Positions 15,383 through 21,902 of a stretch of DNA of 46,468 bases are shown here, one piece after another. The number at the start of each line of letters is the position of its first letter. Positions within the stretch are counted from its first letter, which is position 1. Both the position numbers and the translations under genes were made by a program. The stretch spans positions 1 through 46,468 of the forward strand of contig CALXDD010000020.1 in the NCBI GenBank assembly GCA_944386985.1, given 5' to 3'. The stretch is from an uncultured Oscillospiraceae bacterium (GTDB lineage: Bacteria; Bacillota; Clostridia; Oscillospirales; Oscillospiraceae). The notes beneath the pieces were generated by a model, which made no database searches, was not told the origin of the DNA, and saw only the letters and a program-made list of their open reading frames with translations.

Positions 15383-15823
15383 ATGAAAGCCACCAATTAC
15401 ATAACCATCACCTTCCCCAGCCGCAGCGCCAACGAGGGCTTCGCCCGCATGGCGGCGGCGGCCTTTGCCGCTCAGCTGGACCCCACCTTAGAGGAGCTGG
15501 GGGACATCAAAACCGCTGTCAGCGAGGCGGTGACCAACGCCATCGTTCACGCCTACCCGGATACCCTGGGGAAGATCGTGCTGAAGGGCCGGATTCTGGA
15601 GGGGGACATTCTGGAGTTCACCGTCCGGGACTGGGGCTGCGGCATCGCCGATGTGGATCAGGCCCGCCAGCCTCTCTACACCACCGGCGGCGAGGAGCGC
15701 AGCGGCATGGGCTTTACCATCATGGAGAGCTTCATGGACACCCTCCGCATTACCTCCAAGCCCGGCCAGGGCACCAAGGTGGTGATGCGGCGGCGCCTCG
15801 CCCAGCGGGTAGGAAAGCGGTGA
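15383..15823 (+). CDS. spoIIAB: Anti-sigma-F factor SpoIIAB
   Basis: 146 residues, GHKL-type serine kinase. SEAVTNAIVHAYP (N box), RDWGCGIADVDQA (G1) and GEERSGMGFTIMESFMD (G2) are all visible. It binds and inhibits sigma-F and phosphorylates SpoIIAA. AGGAGG precedes the ATG, 10 bp after spoIIAA. Its TGA overlaps the GTG start of sigF, giving coupled synthesis of the anti-sigma factor and its partner. Confidence 0.96.
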   Translation: MKATNYITITFPSRSANEGFARMAAAAFAAQLDPTLEELGDIKTAVSEAVTNAIVHAYPDTLGKIVLKGRILEGDILEFTVRDWGCGIADVDQARQPLYTTGGEERSGMGFTIMESFMDTLRITSKPGQGTKVVMRRRLAQRVGKR

Positions 15824-16524
15824 ACCGGGAACTGCTGGAGGCTGCTCACCACGGAGACCAGCAGGCCTGTGAGCAGCTGATCCGGGAAAACGGCGGCCTC
15901 ATCTGGAGCATTGTCCGCCGCTACACCGGCCGGGGAGTGGAGGCGGAGGACCTGTACCAGCTGGGCTGCGTGGGCTTCCTCAAGGCCATCCGGGGCTTTG
16001 ACCTGGAGTACGGCACCCAGTTTTCCACCTACGCCGTGCCCAAGATCGCCGGGGAGATCCGGAGGTTTCTGCGGGACGACGGGCCGGTGAAGGTGGGCCG
16101 TGGCCTTCGGGAGCAGGCCATGACGGTGCTCAGCGCCCGGGAGCGGCTGGCCCACCAGCTGGGGCGGGAGCCCACCCTGTCGGAATTAGCGGCGGAAACC
16201 GGCTACACGGCGGAGGAGATCGCCACAGCGGAGCTGGCCTGCGCCCCGCCGGAGAGCCTCCAGCAGGAGGTGGGGGAGGGCCTCACGCTGGAGTCCACCC
16301 TGAAGGACGGGGAGGGCGAGGAGGGAATGGTGGAAAAAATCGCCCTCCGCAGCGCCGTGGAGGCGCTGCCGGAGAGCGAAAAAAAGACCATTCTGCTCCG
16401 CTTTTTCAAGGGGCTGACCCAGGCCCAGACGGCCCGGATTCTGTCGGTATCCCAGGTGCAGGTATCCCGTCTGGAGCGGCGGGCCCTGGACCGGCTCCGC
16501 CGGGAGTTTGCGGCCCGGGAGTGA
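15820..16524 (+). CDS. sigF: Forespore sigma factor SigF (SpoIIAC)
   Basis: 234 residues with sigma-70 region 2 (EDLYQLGCVGFLKAIRGFDL, then YGTQFSTYAVPKIAGEIRRF), region 3 and region 4 (GLTQAQTARILSVSQVQVSR). It directs the first forespore-specific transcription. The start is GTG 15820, which overlaps the spoIIAB stop; the longer open frame upstream is a shadow of spoIIAB. Its last about 119 bp are overlapped on the other strand by the C-terminal coding part of the TIGR03915-type gene. Confidence 0.95.
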   Translation: MNRELLEAAHHGDQQACEQLIRENGGLIWSIVRRYTGRGVEAEDLYQLGCVGFLKAIRGFDLEYGTQFSTYAVPKIAGEIRRFLRDDGPVKVGRGLREQAMTVLSARERLAHQLGREPTLSELAAETGYTAEEIATAELACAPPESLQQEVGEGLTLESTLKDGEGEEGMVEKIALRSAVEALPESEKKTILLRFFKGLTQAQTARILSVSQVQVSRLERRALDRLRREFAARE

Positions 16525-17266
16525 AAAAGGACGCGTCCTGAAACTCCGTCATAGTCTCCCAGTACCGCATGGGCATGTGGGTCCGGCGGGTTTTGGGGTT
16601 GTACCGCTCCTCTATGGCAATGGTGTCGTAAAATCGCTTCCAGAGGCGGCGGAAGTTTGCCTCCGTCTCGTCGGGGGCGGCCATGGTGAACTCCTCCAAG
16701 GGGGAGATGCACCACTTCCCATCCTGGGAGAGGAGCACCTCGTGGTGGCTCCGGTCGTAGAGGAGGAACCGCTCCCCCTGGCACCGGGCGCAGAAGTGGG
16801 GCCGCAGCAGAGGCAGTACCCGGTTTTTGGGCCGGATCTCTCCGGTGAGGACGCCGCCGAGGTCAGAGAACCGGACAAAGCCCTTAAGAAGGTGGGCCTC
16901 GCTCTCTAAATGCTGCACCGCTTTGGTGAGAGGCAGTACCTCGTCGGCGGTGAGGCGGCGGAGAAGGGAGGGGCCTTCCCGGAGAAGGCGGCGAATAAAG
17001 CGGTAGAGCATCATTTCCCGCTGGTCGGCGCAGGTGAGAAAGCCCTTCCACACAAGCTCCCAGGCCCGGGGGGAGAGCTCCGCCAGCTTGGTTTTCACCC
17101 GCTGGGCGTGACCCTCGTCGGTGACCACTTCCCGTACAGAAAACAGCGTAGGCTCCAAGGCCCCCGCGGACTGGATGTCCGCGGGGGTCTCGTGGTAGAG
17201 GTAGCTGTCAAAGACGCAGCAGAGGAAGCCGGGGAGGCTGCCGTCATAGCTGTAGAGAATCTCCAA
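16406..17266 (-). CDS. TIGR03915-type DNA-metabolism protein (DUF4130)
   Basis: 286 residues. It begins MEILYSYDGSLPGFLCCVFD and contains FVRFSDLGGVLTGEI, RPHFCARC and RRLWKRFYDTIAIEERYNPK, the pattern of the family named putative DNA repair or DNA metabolism protein (DUF4130). The family is usually encoded beside a radical SAM protein; none is seen in this window. The last about 40 residues are a Pro/Gly/Ala-rich tail read from the antisense of the sigF 3' end, so the tail looks acquired by extension into sigF. It overlaps the kinase gene by 23 bp and likely shares its transcript. The biochemical role is unproven. Confidence 0.8.
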   Translation of the reverse strand: MEILYSYDGSLPGFLCCVFDSYLYHETPADIQSAGALEPTLFSVREVVTDEGHAQRVKTKLAELSPRAWELVWKGFLTCADQREMMLYRFIRRLLREGPSLLRRLTADEVLPLTKAVQHLESEAHLLKGFVRFSDLGGVLTGEIRPKNRVLPLLRPHFCARCQGERFLLYDRSHHEVLLSQDGKWCISPLEEFTMAAPDETEANFRRLWKRFYDTIAIEERYNPKTRRTHMPMRYWETMTEFQDASFFTPGPQTPGGAGPGPAAPDGIPAPGIPTESGPSGPGSAP

Positions 17267-19157
17267 TCAGTTTGCCGCTCCTTTCTGCATCTCGTACGCC
17301 CTTCAGCGTCAGTTCCGCCTTGAAGAGGTCTCCGTCCACGCTGATGGCGAAGGTGCCGCCCATCAGTTCCATGAGGCTCTTGGCGATGTTCAGCCCTAAG
17401 CCGCTGCCCTCGGTGTGCCGGGAGGCGTCTCCCCGGACAAACCGCTCCATCAGCTCGTCGGCGCTGATGTTCAGAGGGTCCCGGGACACATTCTTCATAC
17501 TGAGGAGCACATGGCCCTCCTTCTCGCTGAGATCGATATACACCCGGCTGCCCGCCATGGCGTATTTGCACACGTTGCTGAGGAGGTTATCCAGCACCCG
17601 CCAGAGAAGCCGCCCGTCCGCCATGGCGGACACATTGCCCTGGTAGGTGCTCACAATGGTCTCCAGCTTTCCGGCGGTAAGGCGCTGGTCATAGTCGCCG
17701 ATGGCCTGATGAATGATCTCATTGACCACGATGGGCTGGAGCTCCACTTTCATGTTGCCGGTGGACGCCTTGCTGGCCTCCACCAGGTCTTCCGTCAGCT
17801 TCTTCAGCCGCCGGCTCTGCCGGTCCAGCACCGCCACATATTCCGCTGCCGTCTGAGGCAGCTCCTCCTTTTTCAGAAGATCCACATAGTTGACGATGGA
17901 GGTGAGAGGGGTTTTGATGTCGTGGGACACGTTGGTGATGAGCTCCGTCTTCAGCCGCTCCGACCGCATCCGCTGGTCCACCGCCCGGTTCATGCCCTCG
18001 CCGATGGCGTTGAGGTTTTCCCCGTGGCGCTTGAAGTCCCACAGCATCATGCGGGTGTCCACCTTGGCGTCCAGCTGTCCCTCCGCCAGAGCCTGCCCGG
18101 CCTTTTTCAGCCGTTGGAGGCTCCAGCTGAGGTATACCGCCCACACCAAAAGGAAGAAATCCATGGCAAGCATCAGGACCATCATGAACATATCCCAGTT
18201 GGCCCAATAAAAGAGGAAGGACTGGAGAACCAGAACGGCTGCGGTGAGTCCTGCCGCCCGCCATGTCATGGGCAGCAGGTGGAAAAACTCCACGAGGCCC
18301 CGGAAAAGGGCACGGACCAGACGCCGGGCAAAGCGCAGAATCCGCCAGCAGACTGTGTTTTCCCAGAAGCGGCCCAGCTTCAGCCGGGTGGAGAGGGTCA
18401 TCAGCAGGGCCAGCACCATGAAGCCCGCCGGAAGAAAGCTGAGACAGTAGAAAAAGAGGCGGAGAAGGGGGTCCAGGCTGTAGCTGAGGCTGTCCCAGAT
18501 CATGAACAGGAAGGACACCAGCACCGCGTCTCCGCAGAGGTAGAGATCCAGAGGAATCCGGTCCTGGACGTTGGGGACGATCCCCTCGGCACCCTTTTTG
18601 TGCCCGGCGGCACAGCAGAGAAATACGATGCCCACCATGGACAGCAGAATGGTGATGATGGCCGTAGGCATCAGAAGTGTACGGATGGGATAGACGGTGT
18701 CGAAGAGCAGTGCGATCTCATAGAAGGGATTTCTTCCCTTGCCCTCCTGAAAGCCGCCTACGGTGAGGACCGCCTGGTACTCCCCCTCGGGAAGGTTCCG
18801 GGCCTCGGTGATGTTGCCGGAGAGGTGCAGGTCCATTGAAAAGACGGCGTCCCGCCACGAGGGATCTCCCTGCTGGAGGACCACCTCCCCCTCGCTGTTG
18901 GTGATAGTGAGGGAGATCTGCCCGTAGTCGGACACGTCATAGTCCACGTCCCACAGGGCGTTGTGGCAGAGGGCCTCGGCGGTACCCTTGGCCGCCTCAG
19001 TGTCGGCATAGGTGAGGGGGGAGGGGGCCTCCTCATAATAGCCCTCGTTGTAGGCCACCACAAAGGCGATGGAGGAGAGAATGGCCACCAGGGACAGCAC
19101 CACCGTCAAAAACGCCGCAGCCACCTTCACCGGCAGGCTGCTCCGCAGATCAGACAT
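17244..19157 (-). CDS. Membrane sensor histidine kinase
   Basis: 637 residues. An N-terminal membrane segment (about 12-35), an extracytoplasmic domain (about 36-155), then several membrane segments to about residue 350, including a polytopic block (FLFMIWDSLSYSLDPLLRLF). The HisKA box is LITNVSHDIKTPLTSIVNYV, with N box NLLSNVCKYA and G2 box HTEGSGLGLNIAKSLMELMG. It phosphorylates the OmpR-type regulator encoded just upstream. ATG 19157 overlaps the stop of a 31-codon membrane-peptide ORF by 8 bp. The six or so internal membrane segments suggest a signal sensed within or across the membrane; the ligand is unknown. Confidence 0.9.
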   Translation of the reverse strand: MSDLRSSLPVKVAAAFLTVVLSLVAILSSIAFVVAYNEGYYEEAPSPLTYADTEAAKGTAEALCHNALWDVDYDVSDYGQISLTITNSEGEVVLQQGDPSWRDAVFSMDLHLSGNITEARNLPEGEYQAVLTVGGFQEGKGRNPFYEIALLFDTVYPIRTLLMPTAIITILLSMVGIVFLCCAAGHKKGAEGIVPNVQDRIPLDLYLCGDAVLVSFLFMIWDSLSYSLDPLLRLFFYCLSFLPAGFMVLALLMTLSTRLKLGRFWENTVCWRILRFARRLVRALFRGLVEFFHLLPMTWRAAGLTAAVLVLQSFLFYWANWDMFMMVLMLAMDFFLLVWAVYLSWSLQRLKKAGQALAEGQLDAKVDTRMMLWDFKRHGENLNAIGEGMNRAVDQRMRSERLKTELITNVSHDIKTPLTSIVNYVDLLKKEELPQTAAEYVAVLDRQSRRLKKLTEDLVEASKASTGNMKVELQPIVVNEIIHQAIGDYDQRLTAGKLETIVSTYQGNVSAMADGRLLWRVLDNLLSNVCKYAMAGSRVYIDLSEKEGHVLLSMKNVSRDPLNISADELMERFVRGDASRHTEGSGLGLNIAKSLMELMGGTFAISVDGDLFKAELTLKGVRDAERSGKLIGDSLQL

Positions 19158-19245
19158 AACGGCGGACCCTCCGGACGATGACCATGCCCACACCGGCCAG
19201 AATGGCCACGGGGAGGAGGCAGAAGAGCAAAACTTTTTTCAGCAT
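19150..19245 (-). CDS. 31-residue single-pass membrane peptide between regulator and kinase
   Basis: On the minus strand ATG 19245 follows AAGGAAGG at good distance and encodes MLKKVLLFCLLPVAILAGVG then MVIVRRVRRYV, stopping at TGA 19150-19152 inside the kinase start (8-bp overlap). It has a positive N-end, one hydrophobic helix of about 19 residues and an arginine-rich C-end (RRVRR). The ribosome site, clean hydrophobic helix and overlap with the kinase gene argue that it is translated. It could act as a kinase accessory peptide or only as a coupling leader. No homologue can be named from sequence alone. Confidence 0.6.
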   Translation of the reverse strand: MLKKVLLFCLLPVAILAGVGMVIVRRVRRYV

Positions 19246-19283
19246 AAGGATTCCTTCCTTTTCCAGTTTGTCGGGGAGGACGC

Positions 19284-19976
19284 TTACTTCATGTCCTCCA
19301 TTTTGTAGCCGAGGCCCCACACCACCTTCAGATACCGGGGCTCGGAGGGGTTGATCTCAATTTTTTCCCGCAGGTGGCGGATATGGACTGCCACGGCGCT
19401 CTCGGAACCGAGGGCCGCCTCGTTCCACACCAGCTCGTAGATCTGGGAGGAGGAGTAGACCCGTCCGGGGTGCTGCATGAGAAGATGGAGAATGTTGTAC
19501 TCCATGGGGGTGAGGCTCACCGGCTCTCCGTCCACAGTGACCCGCTTGCTCTCGTCGTCCAGCTCGATGCCGCCGATGACAAGACGGGAGGGCTTCTGGG
19601 CCATGCCCCCCAGGCGGGTGTACCGCCGCAGCTGGGAGCGGACCCGGGCCAGCACCTCCACCGGATCGAAGGGCTTGGTGATGTAGTCGTCAGCGCCTAC
19701 GTTGAGGCCCAGCACCTTGTCAGTGCTCTCGCTTTTTGCCGTGAGGAGAATAATGGGCACGTTGCAGCTCTCCCGCAGCTTGGCGGTGGCGGAAATCCCG
19801 TCCATTTCCGGCATCATGATGTCCATTAAAATGAGGTGGATCTCCTCCTTGGCCACCACGTCCAGGGCCTCCCGGCCGGTATAGGCGGTGAAGAGGGTGT
19901 AGCCCTCGGTGGATAAGTAGATTTTCAATGCGGCAACGATGTCCCTCTCGTCGTCGCAGATCAGAATATTGGGCAT
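19284..19976 (-). CDS. OmpR/PhoB-family response regulator
   Basis: 230 residues. Receiver domain with ICDDERD acidic pocket, phospho-acceptor Asp52 in LILMDIMMPEMDG, the Lys of ITKPFDP, and a winged-helix DNA-binding domain (LTPMEYNILHLLMQHPGRVY, ending VWGLGYKME). It is the first gene of the operon regulator, membrane peptide, kinase, TIGR03915-type gene. The intergenic region upstream holds 11-bp direct repeats typical of the sites such regulators bind, so autoregulation is likely. Confidence 0.95.
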   Translation of the reverse strand: MPNILICDDERDIVAALKIYLSTEGYTLFTAYTGREALDVVAKEEIHLILMDIMMPEMDGISATAKLRESCNVPIILLTAKSESTDKVLGLNVGADDYITKPFDPVEVLARVRSQLRRYTRLGGMAQKPSRLVIGGIELDDESKRVTVDGEPVSLTPMEYNILHLLMQHPGRVYSSSQIYELVWNEAALGSESAVAVHIRHLREKIEINPSEPRYLKVVWGLGYKMEDMK

Positions 19977-20043
19977 AGGGTCCGTACCTACCTTTCGCCA
20001 TCATTGTAGCACAGATGTTTTTAAGATAAAAGGGAAAGGTTCT

Positions 20044-20076
20044 TTAAGAAACCCTTAAGAACCGGTAAGAAAAGGG
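20044..20076. promoter_or_regulatory. Tandem 11-bp repeats, candidate response-regulator operator
   Basis: Three head-to-tail units of 11 bp: TTAAGAAACCC, TTAAGAACCGG and the weaker TAAGAAAAGGG. Related TTAAG or CTTAA elements lie at about 20021 and 20079-20092. An 11-bp spacing places sites on one face of the helix, as for PhoB/OmpR dimers. It lies between the regulator gene and the divergent glycosyltransferase gene, so either or both may be controlled. Confidence 0.55.
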
Positions 20077-20188
20077 ACTTAAGGAAATCTTAATTCCTAC
20101 CCCTCTTTTCTGTTAAACTTTTTTTGCTACCATGGTTTTTGTCCCAAAGAGACCTGCCTTTTGATTTCACCGAAGAGGAGGAGCCGCA

Positions 20189-21379
20189 ATGGAGGCATTG
20201 GAACATGTGACCATGGCGCTGGCGCTGCTTTTGAAAATCTTTACCTTATACTTTATATGTATAGCGGTCTTTACTCTGCGCCGCCGCCGTCCCGCACCCT
20301 ATGCATCGCCCAAGACACGGTTTGCCGTGGTGGTGGCTGCCCGGAATGAGGAACGGGTCATCGGTGGGCTGGTAGACAGTATTCTGGAGCAGAACTACCC
20401 CGCCGCTTTGCGGGACATTTATGTGGTGCCCAACAACTGCACCGACTTCACCGAGGCGGCCGCCGCGGCGGCGGGGGCGCAGATCATCCACTGCCTCAGT
20501 CCCGTCCGCAGCAAGGGCGGCGCTCTCCACCAGGCCCTTGGCCAGCTGATGGGGAAGGACTACGATGCCTTTGTGGTATTCGATGCGGACAATGTGGTCC
20601 ACCCGGACTTTCTGGCCCGGTGCAACGACGCCATGGAGGCGGGTGCCCGGGTGTGCAAGGGGCAGCACCGGGTGGGCAATCCGAGGAGCGGCGCCGTGGC
20701 CGGATGCTACGGTCTCTACTTCACCAGCTTTGACTGGGTGTTCAACCGGCCCCGGGCGGCCCTGGGGCTGTCGGCCAAGCTGGTGGGCACCGGCTTTGCG
20801 GTCCATCGGGAGGTGCTGGAGCGCCTTGGCGGGTGGAATACCTCCACCATCGCCGAGGACGCGGAGTTTGCCGCCCAGTGCGCCGCTGCCGGGTACCGGG
20901 TCCAGTGGGTGCCGGAGGCGGTGACTTACGACGAGGCCCCTACCCAGTTTGCCCTGTCCCTCCGCCAGCGCAAGCGGTGGTGCAGCGGGGTGATGCAGGT
21001 GGGCCGCCAGGAGGTGGGACGGCTGTGGAGCGGCCGGAGTCCCGCTCCGTTCCTCCGGTGGGATATGACCATGTTTCTCCTGGCTCCCTTTGCCCAGGCG
21101 GTGTCCGGGCTTCTTTTAGCGGTGAATGCCCTGTTGTGGGGGGACGTGGGGCTGCTGCTGGCCATGGCCCTGGCGGGGTACTGCGCCATGGCCCTGGGAG
21201 CGGGGGTGCTGTGCCTTTTGGGCGGGTACCGGATGGAGGAGATGACGGGAGCCGTTTTGCTGTTTCCCATTTTCATGGCCTCCTGGCTTCCCCTCCAGGT
21301 GCTCTCCCTTTTCCACGATACCACCTGCTGGAAGGCGATCCAGCACGAGGGACAGGGGGCGCGGCTCCCCACAGCGTGA
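20189..21379 (+). CDS. Membrane glycosyltransferase, family 2
   Basis: 396 residues. An N-terminal membrane helix (MALALLLKIFTLYFICIAVF) is followed by a GT-A domain: FAVVVAARNEERVIGGLVDS (nucleotide binding), FVVFDADN (DxD metal motif), TIAEDAEFAAQC (catalytic-base region, ED) and QRKRWCSG (Q-x-x-R-W), then three to four C-terminal membrane helices. This architecture fits processive or lipid-linked synthases of surface polysaccharide. The donor sugar is not readable. ATG 20189 follows AGAGGAGGAG. It is divergent from the two-component operon, across the tandem 11-bp repeats. Confidence 0.9.
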   Translation: MEALEHVTMALALLLKIFTLYFICIAVFTLRRRRPAPYASPKTRFAVVVAARNEERVIGGLVDSILEQNYPAALRDIYVVPNNCTDFTEAAAAAAGAQIIHCLSPVRSKGGALHQALGQLMGKDYDAFVVFDADNVVHPDFLARCNDAMEAGARVCKGQHRVGNPRSGAVAGCYGLYFTSFDWVFNRPRAALGLSAKLVGTGFAVHREVLERLGGWNTSTIAEDAEFAAQCAAAGYRVQWVPEAVTYDEAPTQFALSLRQRKRWCSGVMQVGRQEVGRLWSGRSPAPFLRWDMTMFLLAPFAQAVSGLLLAVNALLWGDVGLLLAMALAGYCAMALGAGVLCLLGGYRMEEMTGAVLLFPIFMASWLPLQVLSLFHDTTCWKAIQHEGQGARLPTA

Positions 21380-21414
21380 GAGCGCTTTTGATGATCAATT
21401 GAGACAATACAAAA

Positions 21415-21442
21415 GGTCGGAGCCTGTGCTCCGGCCTATTTT
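21415..21442 (+). terminator. Terminator after the glycosyltransferase gene
   Basis: A 9-bp stem (GGTCGGAGC with GCTCCGGCC, one G-T pair), 4-base loop, then TATTTT. Confidence 0.75.
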
Positions 21443-21454
21443 GCTGTATATAGG

Positions 21455-21499
21455 TTGACAGATGTAGCCCAATATGGTACGATTGGACTACAAAGGTAG
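21455..21499 (+). promoter_or_regulatory. Promoter and BlaI-type operator of the BlaI/M56 operon
   Basis: TTGACA (21455-21460), 17-bp spacer, TACGAT (21478-21483). The dyad GACTAC-AAAG-GTAGAC (about 21486-21501) covers the expected transcription start and resembles the TACA/TGTA-type dyads bound by BlaI/MecI; a half-site ATGTAG lies in the promoter spacer. This predicts autorepression by the first gene product. Confidence 0.6.
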
Positions 21500-21518
21500 A
21501 CCAAGGGAGGTGAGGAGA

Positions 21519-21902
21519 ATGGAGCAGCGACCGGTAATGCTGTCCGCCGGGGAGTGGCAGGTGATGGAGGCTCTGTGGGAGGGGCCCAAGACACTGATGG
21601 AATTGGTGCGGCTGCTGAAGGAACAGGTGGGCTGGGCCAAGAGCACGGTGACCACCATGGTCCGGCGGATGGAGGAGAAGGGACTTATCGCTTATGATCA
21701 GGAGGGCAGGACCAAGACCTTCCGGGCGGCGGTAAGCCGGGAGGAGGCAGCGGCGGCGGAGACGGAGTCCCTGCTGCGGCGGGCTTACCACGGCAGTGTG
21801 GGGATGCTGGTGAACACCCTGGCCAAACGGGAGTCCCTCACCCGGGAGGATATCGACGAGCTGTACGCTATTTTGCGGAAGGCGGAGGAGGATGTGCCAT
21901 GA
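21519..21902 (+). CDS. BlaI/MecI family transcriptional repressor
   Basis: 127 residues. Winged-helix domain LSAGEWQVMEALWEGPKTLM with KSTVTTMVRRMEEKGLI, then the dimerisation tail. The family represses beta-lactamase-type or stress genes and is inactivated by proteolysis triggered by an M56 sensor. ATG 21519 follows GGGAGGTGAGGA. Its stop overlaps the ATG of the M56 gene (ATGA). A matching dyad lies over the promoter. Confidence 0.92.
   Translation: MEQRPVMLSAGEWQVMEALWEGPKTLMELVRLLKEQVGWAKSTVTTMVRRMEEKGLIAYDQEGRTKTFRAAVSREEAAAAETESLLRRAYHGSVGMLVNTLAKRESLTREDIDELYAILRKAEEDVP

Noticed and set aside
15376-15819. In-frame upstream extension of sigF giving a 382-codon frame
   Set aside because: The extra part lies wholly over spoIIAB in another frame; the GTG overlapping the spoIIAB stop gives a normal-length sigma-F.
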